Shown piece after piece: positions 25,009-34,401 of a stretch of 64,000 nucleotides of DNA. Source of the DNA: JAGLCW01 sp964422555 (GTDB lineage Bacteria > Caldisericota > Caldisericia > UBA6126); NCBI GenBank assembly GCA_964422555.1, contig CAYRBR010000001.1, positions 1-64,000 on the forward strand. Direction: 5' to 3'. How positions within the stretch are numbered: position 1 is the stretch's first letter; every line of letters starts with the position of its first letter. A model generated the notes under the pieces. That model did not search any database and was not told the DNA's origin. It saw nothing but the letters and a program-made list of their open reading frames with translations. The translations under genes were made by a program, and so were the position numbers.

Positions 25009-25827
25009 CTATCTTTTGTTATGATGTAAGTACATCGATCTTTTTTGAACCCATATCTTTTTATGGATTCTGTAAGCTAACGATTCAGGCAAAAAGAGCC
25101 CTACTATGTAAAGAAGTTTTGTTTGCCAACCTGGAATGATGGTTCCTTTGTCTGCAATAAGACCTTGTATTGATTTCTTTGCAACAAAATCTGAAGAAAC
25201 ATACCATTTCTTTAACGATTCAGGTACAGGAAGATTTGAATGAGTATCGAAGGATGTTTTTGTAGCTCCGGGTAGAGAACAGGACACTATTATATTGTTA
25301 CATTTTACTTCTTCTCGAAGAAGTTTTGAGTAGTAATAGATATATCGTTTTGTTGCGCTATACGTCAACGTTGAAGCAGCAGGAATTATAGCTGTTATGG
25401 AAGAGATGTTTAAAATGTATCCGTGTTGCTTTTCTTTCATTTCGTTCACGAATAATGCACAAAGACTAGTAAGCGTGGTCATGTGAAGAGTCATCATTTT
25501 TCCTAATTGTTCCAGATCATCGAACTCTCGGTTCGTTCCAATAGCAAAACCGGCATTATTAACTAAAACATCTACCTGCAAGTTGTTGCTTCTGCAGAAT
25601 TCAAACACTTTCTGTGCACTATATCTATCGGATAGGTCTAAAGCGAGTATGTATACAGAAATGGAAAAGTTGGATTGGAGAATAGATTGTAAATCCATCA
25701 TTTTTTTCTTGTTCCTACTTACAAGAACCAAATTACAATGTTCTTTTGCAAGGACAAATGCGATGGATCTTCCTATACCACTTGTTGCCCCAGTAATAAG
25801 AGCAGTTTTATTTGTAAATGACTGCAA
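25009..25827 (-). CDS. Short-chain dehydrogenase/reductase
   Basis: A 272-residue classical SDR. It has the nucleotide loop ITGATSGIGRSIA (about 10-22), NNAGFA near 90, a catalytic Ser in NISSITA and YSATK (Tyr and Lys) near 160. Residues after the last beta strand of the nucleotide-binding fold suggest NADP(H) preference (LVSRNKKK). The C-terminal region is hydrophobic. The substrate is unknown. It is oriented toward the parvulin gene and lies just downstream of the SLH lipoprotein gene, separated from it by a terminator, so it is probably transcribed from its own promoter. No clear promoter could be placed. Confidence 0.88.
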   Translation of the reverse strand: MQSFTNKTALITGATSGIGRSIAFVLAKEHCNLVLVSRNKKKMMDLQSILQSNFSISVYILALDLSDRYSAQKVFEFCRSNNLQVDVLVNNAGFAIGTNREFDDLEQLGKMMTLHMTTLTSLCALFVNEMKEKQHGYILNISSITAIIPAASTLTYSATKRYIYYYSKLLREEVKCNNIIVSCSLPGATKTSFDTHSNLPVPESLKKWYVSSDFVAKKSIQGLIADKGTIIPGWQTKLLYIVGLFLPESLAYRIHKKIWVQKRSMYLHHNKR

Positions 25828-25849
25828 AATAGCTCCTTGTTTCCAAAAA

Positions 25850-25883
25850 AAAAGCCAGAGTGATGTATTTCACTCTGGCTTTT
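25850..25883 (-). terminator. Intrinsic terminator of the SLH-binding-protein gene
   Basis: The 11-bp stem AGCCAGAGTGA (25853-25863) / TCACTCTGGCT (25870-25880) has a run of A to its left, which reads as a U-tract on the minus strand. It ends transcription of the peptide-binding lipoprotein gene. Confidence 0.9.
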
Positions 25884-25918
25884 AGAATTATTTCAACTCA
25901 GGTTGAAAAGAAGAACTC

Positions 25919-28351
25919 TTATCTGTTCCAATACCACCAGGCACTGTTCCATGTAATAGGGGAACTAGTTCCTGTTGGTTTGTAGTTAACAATGTCTTTG
26001 TGTCTGGAACTAATATCGACACGATAGAATAATGGAAGAGAAGGAAGATCTCTTGTGATTTCTTCCTGGGCAAGTCTAAGATTTGTATAAATGTCATCTT
26101 TGTTGAGCATTTGTAGAATAGCAGATGTTAACTCGTCGACTGTTTCGTTTTTGTAAGCCGTGTAATTCTGTCCACTCCAACCATTTTGTTCAGTTGGGAT
26201 TTGGCCGGAATTAACAATAGAATACAAATTGGAAGTAGGACCCATGATCCAGGCATACATTGCACCGGTTGGTCCATCAAAGCGTCGTTCTCTTAATGTG
26301 CTAGTGAAAAAGCTGGTTGCTTGTTCATTTTTAAGTTCAACATTAATTTTTAGATGCTCTTCCCAACTAGATTTGATTACAGCCTGAACCTGTTCACGAG
26401 CTTTATTCTGAGCAGTGGTTGAGAATGTAATAGTAAACCAGTCACCCTGGTCATTTACCATTTTGCCTTCTTCGTTAATGTTCCATCCAGCTTCAGAGAA
26501 CAGTTCGATAGCACGGTCGGTGTCATAATCATATTTACTGATTGTTTTATCATCGTAAGCAGGATGTTTTGGTGGTAACCAAGCATGTGCTACAGGTTGC
26601 TGACCTTCAAAGAATTTTTCAGTAATAAGTTGTCTATCTATACAATGAAGTAAACCCTGTCTGATTTTTGGATCAGATAAAATCTCATTGTCACAGTTTA
26701 AATCTACGTGTTCCCAAGTTAAAGACGGGGTGAAAACTGGAAGCTGGTCAGTTTCTTGCTTTTCAAGCTGTTTTGCCTGGTCGAAAGTTAAACCGGTTAA
26801 GGTCATATCAACTTGACCGGCAATGGCCGATGCCAATAAAGTATCGGTACTTTCAATGGTACGGAAGATAATGTTATCAAGAAGAGGTTTACCATAAAGG
26901 TAGTATTCGTTGGGTTCAAGAATGATGGTTTGACCACGTTCCCAACTTTTTACTTTATAGCAACCTGCATGAACAGGAGCTCTACCGTAAGAATCTTCGC
27001 CTGCATCACCTGATGTAGCACTAACGATAAAGTCGGCATCTGCTTTACATTTATCAGAAACATAAGCTTCATTTTCAGTGGTTTCTTCGATATCCTGATC
27101 GTAATCGTAATAGGACTTATCGTTAATATCATATGGTTCTAAAACATAGTCAAATTTTTCTTCGAACCAGTGAGCTGGCATTAATCCAATACCACTATTC
27201 GCATAGAGATATGGTGTATTCCAGGTGACCTGGACGGTATAATCATCAAGAGCTACCATGCTGTCGATCCAAAAATCCATTTCATTGTGGATTACAGGGC
27301 ATGCTGGATGATTGTAGAAATGATAAGAGAACAAAGCATCTTTGGATGTAATTTCAACGCCATCAGACCATTTTAAACCTTCATGAAGATGATAGGTAAC
27401 GATCATTTTGTTGACTTCACCATTCTCATCATAATCAATTACCCAATCGCCATTTTCTTGTGTAGGCATGAACTTAAGCATTACCGGGAATCGGCCCCAG
27501 AATTCATCAAAACCACCAGTGGAGCTTTCATAAAGAAGAGAAGTAATCTGAGTCATTGCACTCATAGTATCCAAACCACTAAACAGAGTTTTTGGTTCTT
27601 GAGCTTGTCCAATAGTAATAGCTCCACCACGAGTTGGTGGGTTAGTTAACATGTATACACTGTAACAAGCTTCAGATACTAACATTGGGTAGGCAGGTCG
27701 AATGTAACGATAGTCGTCACCTTCAAGCCAGCGATAGTACATCATTTGATGATCCGGTAAAATACAAAGAGATAAAGAATTAGCTACTTCATTACCCATT
27801 TCTAATGTTTCAGTCCAACCATCCTGAGCTGGAATGAGTGGTTCTGGAAGAGCAGTAGCAGCTTCTTTTGCTTCGTTACCTTTTGCATTTACTAACCATA
27901 CAGCTGCATCACCACGGAGTAAATCTTCATCTGGCATAAAGGAATCTGTTTTTTCAATAATCCCATTCTGAGCAGCAGTTGAAATGGCATCATGATAAGG
28001 ATGATCTTTTGCTACATCGTCAAAGGTGTAGCCAGTATCGGCTTCAAGTGCTAATCCTTTCACAATCCAACTAACAAACTGTCCACGAGAAACTGGTTTT
28101 GTTGGATCAGCGAGTTCATCTTTGCCAACAACACCATTTTCTTGCAATTTTGTCATGGGTGCTTCTGTATAACTATAGTACTCTTCTTTTTGTCCTGGTT
28201 CTAAGTTGCTCCAGTCATAAGAAGAAATAACTTCATAGTTATTTTGATTATTCGTCTCTCCGGTATCGGTTTTTTTGTCACCACAACCTAGCAATACTGA
28301 AGAGGAAAGAGCTACAACAAGTAAAGAAACAAGAATTATGTGTTTTCTCAC
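25919..28351 (-). CDS. SLH-motif lipoprotein with family 5 peptide-binding domain
   Basis: An 810-residue secreted lipoprotein. The signal peptide ends in a lipobox LLGC (about 20-23). Residues 50-160 contain two SLH-like motifs (SRGQFVSWIVKGL..., then FDDVAKDHPYHDAISTAAQNGII...FMPDEDLLRGDAAVWLV). From about 240 to the end there is a family 5 solute-binding domain as in OppA/DppA (EPKTLFSGLD, HLHEGLKWSDGVEITSKD, LLHCIDRQLITEKFF). A lipid anchor plus SLH motifs plus a peptide-binding domain in one protein is unusual. GTG 28351 follows AGGGGG, and TATAAT lies upstream as a -10. OppB/OppC-type permeases are 19 kb away and may be its partners. Confidence 0.9.
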   Translation of the reverse strand: MRKHIILVSLLVVALSSSVLLGCGDKKTDTGETNNQNNYEVISSYDWSNLEPGQKEEYYSYTEAPMTKLQENGVVGKDELADPTKPVSRGQFVSWIVKGLALEADTGYTFDDVAKDHPYHDAISTAAQNGIIEKTDSFMPDEDLLRGDAAVWLVNAKGNEAKEAATALPEPLIPAQDGWTETLEMGNEVANSLSLCILPDHQMMYYRWLEGDDYRYIRPAYPMLVSEACYSVYMLTNPPTRGGAITIGQAQEPKTLFSGLDTMSAMTQITSLLYESSTGGFDEFWGRFPVMLKFMPTQENGDWVIDYDENGEVNKMIVTYHLHEGLKWSDGVEITSKDALFSYHFYNHPACPVIHNEMDFWIDSMVALDDYTVQVTWNTPYLYANSGIGLMPAHWFEEKFDYVLEPYDINDKSYYDYDQDIEETTENEAYVSDKCKADADFIVSATSGDAGEDSYGRAPVHAGCYKVKSWERGQTIILEPNEYYLYGKPLLDNIIFRTIESTDTLLASAIAGQVDMTLTGLTFDQAKQLEKQETDQLPVFTPSLTWEHVDLNCDNEILSDPKIRQGLLHCIDRQLITEKFFEGQQPVAHAWLPPKHPAYDDKTISKYDYDTDRAIELFSEAGWNINEEGKMVNDQGDWFTITFSTTAQNKAREQVQAVIKSSWEEHLKINVELKNEQATSFFTSTLRERRFDGPTGAMYAWIMGPTSNLYSIVNSGQIPTEQNGWSGQNYTAYKNETVDELTSAILQMLNKDDIYTNLRLAQEEITRDLPSLPLFYRVDISSRHKDIVNYKPTGTSSPITWNSAWWYWNR

Positions 28352-28436
28352 TTCTACCCCCTAGAATAATAAAATTTGCTAGTCTAATTATACGATAAAA
28401 TTACACATTGGGAAAGGTTGCATGTAAAAAATAGAA

Positions 28437-30626
28437 CTAATCAACTGTAAGAATGGACTGAATTTTAACTGTATTATTATCGGTAGAGAAAAGAACTTTG
28501 AAGGTTTGATTCTGGTTGGATCTAAAAACAATATAATTTGTGAGTTCTTCAATATGATATGGATCAATAATTTCCCATTCCTGTCGCAACGGGTTTTGTA
28601 TTAGTTTTTTAACCATTGTCTCGGGTATTGCATTTCGGTTGCGTAAGTACTTATCTCCAATTGATTTTTGATCTGTACTCAATAGGTAAATATAGTCAAC
28701 CAGTATGCTGTAAGGGTTTTCTACTACACTGGAATTGAGGAGTTTGTAGCGTGTTTGATCCTCCTCTAGAATCCATGTATCAATAAATTCTCTGTAGAAG
28801 GAGTTCATTGATTCTTTAAAAATTTTATTTGCGTAATCATAATTAGTGGTGGAATATCCATAAGTAGTAAGAATAGAATCTTCTTGATCCATTTCTAAAG
28901 AACCGTTGTTCGCTCTCCATTTGTCTTGTCGGGGATACCATGTATAGCGCCATTGATCCACTCCTGGAGTAAATTCCAAAAAGCAAACCATAGGGCTGTT
29001 TTTGAAATATAGAACAATAGATTGTCGATTGGCTACATAACTGGTGCAATCAATAATACTTGTTTTTGATAATGGCCAATGCAGCAAAGGACTATTAAAA
29101 ATCATTTGATAGTGGGTTTCAGATCCATCATTCCAAGCGATAGCATGGTAAGGAAAACCATTGTCAATACCATTGTCAAAGTAAAAAGTAGGTTGAATAT
29201 CACTAAAATCAATCACCGAAATTGTTTGGAATTCACTACAATGAATGGAATTTGTATAAAAATGTAGTTGACATTCCTGATCAGGATAAAAGTCAGAAGA
29301 AAGAGCAATCTGTTTTAATGGATTGTCGGTCGAAAAAGTAGCATTTTGAATAGCCAAAAAAGACTGAGTAGATTGCAATAGGTACAAAGTCTCTTCCAAA
29401 TCTTTCTTTGTCACGATGATATCTAAAGGAATTTTGGAAACAGTTTTTGTTTGGGTTTTTGATCGAAATGAGGTTTCGATATAATCTATCGGATGAAGTG
29501 TTAATCGATATGCTTCTGAAAGCTCATTTTCTTGTATAAAAATTTTTGCTAAAGCAAGCTGCAACTGACAAAGAAGTGTTTCTTCTTCACGGGATTTAAG
29601 CTTTTTCTTTTGAAGATAGTCAATTTCCTGAGAGAATATATCCTGAGCTGCTTTAACTTTGTTTAGTTGGAACAAACTAAGTCCCTTAATGTAATTGAAA
29701 TCGCTTTGGGAAGGAAATACATTTGAAACTTTGCTAACCCCTAGTCCTTCGCTGCATGCATTCAGAGATTCTTCTGGAGAGGAAGCATAAAGTAAGGCCT
29801 GGGCATAATAATACCAGTATATTGATTCGTTCTGGTGATTATCGATCACCGATTGATAATAGGTTACAACTTTTTTGAAATAGTCAGGATACTGTTTGTT
29901 CATAGGAACTGGTTCTAGTGAGGATTGCAAAATAGTTTTTGGATCATTAAACTGAAAAATGTCAACCGAAAAAGCATCTTCTTTTTCTTTTTTCCAAATA
30001 ACAATTTCTTTTTTATCGAACAAATATTTTCTTTCAAGAGTGCTAACTAAATTGGGTTTTTCGATCATTGTATACTCAGTAGAAAAGTCTCGAGATGTGG
30101 TAAAGGACACGATATCAATAATTTGATATAAGTCCAGTCCTTTTTGAAGAGATGTTCCACTGTTCCATCCTAAAACAATTTCAGGAATTCCATTATCAGT
30201 TAAATCGATTAAATCAACAAAGTCCATCCCCATTGCATAGTTGTCTACTTTCCATACTAGTTTCCATTCTTCATGAAAATCTTTAATGATACAAACTTCC
30301 AATTTATTTTGATTAGCACTGCTTTGCAAGTATTGAATGACAAACATAACTTCATCTTTCCCATTTTGATCAATATCGTAAAGAAGATAGGGAGTGGTAT
30401 TCATTCGATTGTCAGGAATGATTAAAACCGAATTTTCCGAGAGAAAAGACTGAATAATATGTAAAACAGGATCTTGAGAAGTAGGACTAATAATTAGATC
30501 CGATGGATTTGGAAATAAAGTGCAACCTGTAATTGAAATAGATAAAAACAAAATAACGCTGAAAAGGAGAAATCTTAAGTGTAACCGATGGATGTTGTTT
30601 AAGCCGATTTTGGGAATGTTAAGCAA
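28437..30626 (-). CDS. Large lipoprotein with FG-GAP/VCBS-like motifs in a two-component operon
   Basis: A 729-residue secreted lipoprotein of no family I can name. The leader has an arginine-rich start, a hydrophobic segment and lipobox SITGC (about 31-35). Two Asp-rich motifs, DIDQNGKDEVMF (about 68) and DLTDNGIPEIVLG (about 139), resemble Ca2+-binding FG-GAP/VCBS repeats of beta-propellers. A helical, TPR-like middle (about 255-430) and a beta-rich C-terminus follow. TTG 30626 is used, with GGAGG nine bases upstream inside the kinase gene; the 28-base overlap implies coupled expression with kinase and regulator. A sensor accessory or surface-binding role is possible but unproven. Confidence 0.7.
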   Translation of the reverse strand: MLNIPKIGLNNIHRLHLRFLLFSVILFLSISITGCTLFPNPSDLIISPTSQDPVLHIIQSFLSENSVLIIPDNRMNTTPYLLYDIDQNGKDEVMFVIQYLQSSANQNKLEVCIIKDFHEEWKLVWKVDNYAMGMDFVDLIDLTDNGIPEIVLGWNSGTSLQKGLDLYQIIDIVSFTTSRDFSTEYTMIEKPNLVSTLERKYLFDKKEIVIWKKEKEDAFSVDIFQFNDPKTILQSSLEPVPMNKQYPDYFKKVVTYYQSVIDNHQNESIYWYYYAQALLYASSPEESLNACSEGLGVSKVSNVFPSQSDFNYIKGLSLFQLNKVKAAQDIFSQEIDYLQKKKLKSREEETLLCQLQLALAKIFIQENELSEAYRLTLHPIDYIETSFRSKTQTKTVSKIPLDIIVTKKDLEETLYLLQSTQSFLAIQNATFSTDNPLKQIALSSDFYPDQECQLHFYTNSIHCSEFQTISVIDFSDIQPTFYFDNGIDNGFPYHAIAWNDGSETHYQMIFNSPLLHWPLSKTSIIDCTSYVANRQSIVLYFKNSPMVCFLEFTPGVDQWRYTWYPRQDKWRANNGSLEMDQEDSILTTYGYSTTNYDYANKIFKESMNSFYREFIDTWILEEDQTRYKLLNSSVVENPYSILVDYIYLLSTDQKSIGDKYLRNRNAIPETMVKKLIQNPLRQEWEIIDPYHIEELTNYIVFRSNQNQTFKVLFSTDNNTVKIQSILTVD

Positions 30627-32002
30627 ACCAAGACACCTCCCTTTTTATGATTATCAATTGTTAATGTTCCGTGATGAAGTTCCATAATTTCATCACAAAT
30701 TGCTAAACCCATCCCAGAACCTTTTCGTTTATTGGATCCCTGGTAGAACTTCAATTTTACGAATGGAAGATCTTTTTCAGGTATGCCATCACCTGAATCC
30801 TGAATGGTTACCTGAATGGTAGATGGGAGTACTAGTAGGTTTACCCAGATCCATTGATTCGGACCGGAATACTTAACTGCATTGTCTAAAATATTATCAA
30901 AAACACGCTTAACGTAAAAAGAATCAATTACAACAGGAGCGGGACTATTAGAGATATCGGTTTGCAACATAAGGTGGTGTTCTTTAATGGCCGGTTTTAT
31001 AAAGGATAGCGAATCGAGTAAAATCTTTTTTAAATCTACTTTCTCGAGAGAAAGTTGAATCTTTTTTGGGGATAAACGAGAGAAATCAAGCAACCGATTT
31101 ACCATTTCAGAAAGTCGATCACATTCTTTTTCAATAATTTGATTCCCTTCTTTTATATCTTCGGGCGTTAAACCTTCTGGGGTTTGGAGAGTAATGGCCC
31201 ATCCTTTGATAGAGGTGAGAGGGGTGCGAAGATCGTGTGATATAGAGGATATAAAATGGTTTTTGATTTCTTCTTTGTCTTGGATTTCTTTTGCCATCTG
31301 ATTAAAGGTTTGACCCAATTCTCCTATTTCATCTTCCTCGCGGTTACTAATTCGAACAGAATAATCACCATTACTCATTTTTCTTGAAGCATGGGTAATG
31401 TTGCTTATAGGAACAGACAGGGATTTCGATACCTGTAATCCAATTCCAATACTAATGATGATTGCCACTAGTCCTACCAATAGAAGGTAGAAGGCGAGAT
31501 TAATTACTGCTTGCCTTGTTTTTACCATCGAAGTGATAAAACGGGCATATCCAATGAAATTCTGATTTGAATATAAGGGGATCGTAATACCTAGTAATGG
31601 ATCTTTATTATCAATGGTTTGAGAAGACCAAACAATTGAGTCTTTTGTTCGAATGTCTTCTAAAGAGTTTATATATAAGGGTACATTGTTCGGGTTGGGA
31701 AGCGTATCCGCCAATATGTTTCCATTTGATTCAAATAGCTGCACCTGGGCTTTTGAGTTTGCTGAAAAACTACGAAGGATGGTTTGTCTTTGAGTATATA
31801 TGTCGGGGTTGTCAATATATTCATGAAAAAAAGTAGATGATAAAAGTGCTTGGTTCTTTAAAATACTGGTAATACTGTTCACATAGTAATTATGAATAGC
31901 TAATGTAAGGGTGATTTGGAAGAATAGAACACTAACGCAAACAATAAAAGCATACCCAATGATTAATCGTGCTCGGATACTTTTGAAATGAAATACAGAC
32001 AT
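30599..32002 (-). CDS. Sensor histidine kinase (HAMP, HisKA, HATPase)
   Basis: A 467-residue membrane kinase. There are two transmembrane segments (about 13-37 and 166-190) around a ~130-residue extracellular sensor, then HAMP (about 191-245), HisKA with phospho-acceptor His256 in ISSISHDLRTPLT, and a HATPase domain with an N-box DNILDNAVKYSG near 363 and GSGMGL near 435. This matches the architecture of kinases that sense envelope or extracellular cues. It follows the response regulator (TAATG, one-base overlap) and overlaps the lipoprotein, so all three form one operon. The ligand is unknown. Confidence 0.95.
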   Translation of the reverse strand: MSVFHFKSIRARLIIGYAFIVCVSVLFFQITLTLAIHNYYVNSITSILKNQALLSSTFFHEYIDNPDIYTQRQTILRSFSANSKAQVQLFESNGNILADTLPNPNNVPLYINSLEDIRTKDSIVWSSQTIDNKDPLLGITIPLYSNQNFIGYARFITSMVKTRQAVINLAFYLLLVGLVAIIISIGIGLQVSKSLSVPISNITHASRKMSNGDYSVRISNREEDEIGELGQTFNQMAKEIQDKEEIKNHFISSISHDLRTPLTSIKGWAITLQTPEGLTPEDIKEGNQIIEKECDRLSEMVNRLLDFSRLSPKKIQLSLEKVDLKKILLDSLSFIKPAIKEHHLMLQTDISNSPAPVVIDSFYVKRVFDNILDNAVKYSGPNQWIWVNLLVLPSTIQVTIQDSGDGIPEKDLPFVKLKFYQGSNKRKGSGMGLAICDEIMELHHGTLTIDNHKKGGVLVCLTFPKSA

Positions 32003-32685
32003 TATCTACGCCAACGATAGCCTATTCCCCAAACGGTTTCAATGTTTTCAGGTTTCGCTGGATTATCTTCGATTTTTCCTCGAAGTCTTCGAATGTAAAC
32101 ATCAATTGTTTTTGGTTCTGTAACAACATCTGACCATACTCTATCCATTATTTCATCCCGTGAAAATGCTACTCCAGGATTTTCCATTAAAAGACTAAGA
32201 AGGCGAAACTCTCTTTGGGTAAGATCAATTGGCTTTCCCATTTTGTAAGATTCCCTAGTTTTTGTATTAATGGAAATACCATGCGATTGAATAAATCCAG
32301 ATTCATTTTTTTCTGCAAGGGTGGTTCTTCGCAGAACAGCATTGATTCGAGCAACCAATTCTAAAGGATTGAAGGGTTTTACGATGTAATCATCCCCTCC
32401 ACTGCGAAAACCATGTATTTTGTCTTGATCTTGTCCTTTGGCTGTCAGCATAATAATCGGAATTTTATTGTTAATCTTTCGAATTTCTTCGCAAGTTTTG
32501 TATCCATTCATTCCAGGCAACATAATGTCCAATAGGATTAAATGAATGACATCTTTTTGCACAATACGAATTCCTTCTTCTCCTGACCCAACTTCCACAA
32601 CTTCGAAATTATTACGTTTTAGATTGATCGATGTAAATTTTCGAATAGGCAACTCGTCTTCAATAATTAGAATTTTCTTTTGCAT
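32002..32685 (-). CDS. OmpR-family response regulator
   Basis: A 227-residue transcription regulator. The receiver domain (1-118) has acidic Glu9-Asp10, phospho-acceptor Asp53 in LLDIMLPG, Thr81 and Lys103. The winged-helix domain (about 130-227) has the LTQREFRLLSLL and RRLRGKIEDNP...GIGYRW features of OmpR/PhoB proteins. It is the first gene of the regulator-kinase-lipoprotein operon, divergent from rnc; the shared 73-base gap contains AT-rich -10-like sequences but no confident boxes. Targets may include the operon itself or the neighbouring SLH lipoprotein gene. Confidence 0.95.
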   Translation of the reverse strand: MQKKILIIEDELPIRKFTSINLKRNNFEVVEVGSGEEGIRIVQKDVIHLILLDIMLPGMNGYKTCEEIRKINNKIPIIMLTAKGQDQDKIHGFRSGGDDYIVKPFNPLELVARINAVLRRTTLAEKNESGFIQSHGISINTKTRESYKMGKPIDLTQREFRLLSLLMENPGVAFSRDEIMDRVWSDVVTEPKTIDVYIRRLRGKIEDNPAKPENIETVWGIGYRWRR

Positions 32686-32758
32686 GATTGAATCCTTTTG
32701 CTAAATTTAAGGTTTGTATCCATTTTCATTTTTATTATACTACTTCAATTAATAGAAG

Positions 32759-33538
32759 ATGACAAATATACAACAAAAAATAAAAATAATTGAAGAAAAG
32801 CAGGCCGATAGAATATTGGAGGTATTAGGATCAGTAGGGGTATCTCCAAAGTGTATGCGGTATTATTTTGAGGCATTCACACATCGATCTTTTAAGGCTG
32901 AAAATGAATGGCCCTACGCAGATAATGAGCGCTATGAATTTTTAGGCGATTCCATTTTGCAAAGTACAATATCTCTGTTTTTGATTGACCGAAATATTGA
33001 AGCTACAGAAGGAGAACTGACTCTTCTTAGAACAATGTTCGTTCGATCTGAAACACTCACAACCCTTACAATGAACTTAAAGTTATATCCAGCACTTCTT
33101 TTATCCAAAGGAGAAGCGGAACAAGCCCACAAATTTGAAGTTGAGTTTAGAAAGAATAATCCCTTTACTTTGAAATACGAACCTTATTGCGATTTATTTG
33201 AAGCATTTATGGCAGCTTACGTAATGGACATTGGTTTAAAACATGCTATGAAATGGTTACGAAATCTGTTTAATGATGTGGCAGGATATATTCATCTTGA
33301 AACGTATAAAAAAGATGCAAAAACACATCTGCAGGAACTGCTTCAGAGTCAGTGTCACAAACTTCCCAAGTACAGTACTAAATTAGATAAGGCGAACCCG
33401 AAAAACGGATTTTACACGGAAGTGTATTTAGAGGACACATTTCTGGGCTGCGGTTATGGGAAGACAAAAAAATCTTCTCAACAAGGCGCAGCCCATAATG
33501 CACTGCAGAAGAAAGAGCTTTTACTCGGCCTTAAGTAA
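32759..33538 (+). CDS. rnc: Ribonuclease III
   Basis: A 259-residue double-strand-specific endoribonuclease. The signature is NERYEFLGDSIL (about 58-69) in place of the usual NERLEFLGDAVL; the second acidic motif CDLFEAFMAAYVMD lies near 143-156; a dsRNA-binding domain (about 185-255) contains GYGKTKKSSQQGAAHNAL. The RNase III domain is divergent with an insertion, but the catalytic acids are retained. It has no strong ribosome-binding site, and the ATG follows the divergent gap closely. Its 3' end overlaps the convergent SPFH gene by 18 bases. Confidence 0.9.
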   Translation: MTNIQQKIKIIEEKQADRILEVLGSVGVSPKCMRYYFEAFTHRSFKAENEWPYADNERYEFLGDSILQSTISLFLIDRNIEATEGELTLLRTMFVRSETLTTLTMNLKLYPALLLSKGEAEQAHKFEVEFRKNNPFTLKYEPYCDLFEAFMAAYVMDIGLKHAMKWLRNLFNDVAGYIHLETYKKDAKTHLQELLQSQCHKLPKYSTKLDKANPKNGFYTEVYLEDTFLGCGYGKTKKSSQQGAAHNALQKKELLLGLK

Positions 33539-34390
33539 AGACTTAGGGTCTAGGATAAAATTCTGACCAGACGGTACAATCATAATTTCAATATTATCCG
33601 ACAGTTTCTCTATCATTGTATATTGAATGATTTTATCGGTTAGTGACTCCGATAAAAGTCTATTTGCTTCGGCGTTTCCTTTTGCTTTCGTAATAATTTG
33701 TTCTGCTTTATATTGCTCCTGCTTTACTTTTTCCTGTTCTTCTAAAGCTTTTTGAGCTGCAATTTGTTTCAGCTCGATGGACTGCTTAAATTCTAAACTG
33801 AAATCAATGTTTTCTAGGAGTACATCTACTACTTCAATGGAAAAAGGTTCCAAATCTGCTTTTAAACGTTCACGAATTGCAACACGCAATTCTTCTCTGT
33901 TAGGAGCGATATCAATAGCCTTAAATTTTACAGTTTCATCTTTTACAATTTGTGGAATTTTCGGATAAATAAGTACTTCAAAGTAGCGAGGTCCAATGTT
34001 TCTGTACAAATCTTGAATGATATTAGGGGATACTTTGAAGTTCAGAGTTAAATCCATGTTTAAGCTTTGGGTTTCAGAAGAGAAGCACTCCAACCCGGAA
34101 AAATTATACTTTTGGATTCGAATATCTGCCAATTTCATATTTTTCCAGGGGGATATCATTTGCAATCCTTCCGGTTTTTGATCGACAATAGAGCCAAATT
34201 GGTAAATGATACCAACATTCCCGGTGGGGATTATCTTAATTGCACTCCAGAAAGTAGCTACAACTAATATCAAAACAACAATCCAGGGAAACGTACTCTG
34301 GAATGAACTTTTAACATTGCTTCTCCGAACAATTAATAAAGATGCCACAAAAACAACGATAAGTAACAGAGCAATCACAATATAAGTCAT
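33521..34390 (-). CDS. SPFH/prohibitin-family membrane protein
   Basis: A 289-residue protein with an N-terminal membrane segment (about 2-20, then a second hydrophobic stretch at 34-52), an SPFH domain (about 50-225, with GNVGIIYQFGSI and LTLNFKVSP) and a charged coiled coil (about 205-265). Bacterial relatives scaffold membrane microdomains or regulate membrane proteases. Start at ATG 34390 with GGAGGAGATAT upstream. It is followed in the minus direction by no other gene, converging instead on rnc. It lies 11 bases after the M42 peptidase stop, so the two are likely cotranscribed. Confidence 0.9.
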   Translation of the reverse strand: MTYIVIALLLIVVFVASLLIVRRSNVKSSFQSTFPWIVVLILVVATFWSAIKIIPTGNVGIIYQFGSIVDQKPEGLQMISPWKNMKLADIRIQKYNFSGLECFSSETQSLNMDLTLNFKVSPNIIQDLYRNIGPRYFEVLIYPKIPQIVKDETVKFKAIDIAPNREELRVAIRERLKADLEPFSIEVVDVLLENIDFSLEFKQSIELKQIAAQKALEEQEKVKQEQYKAEQIITKAKGNAEANRLLSESLTDKIIQYTMIEKLSDNIEIMIVPSGQNFILDPKSLLKAE

Positions 34391-34401
34391 ATATCTCCTC
34401 C

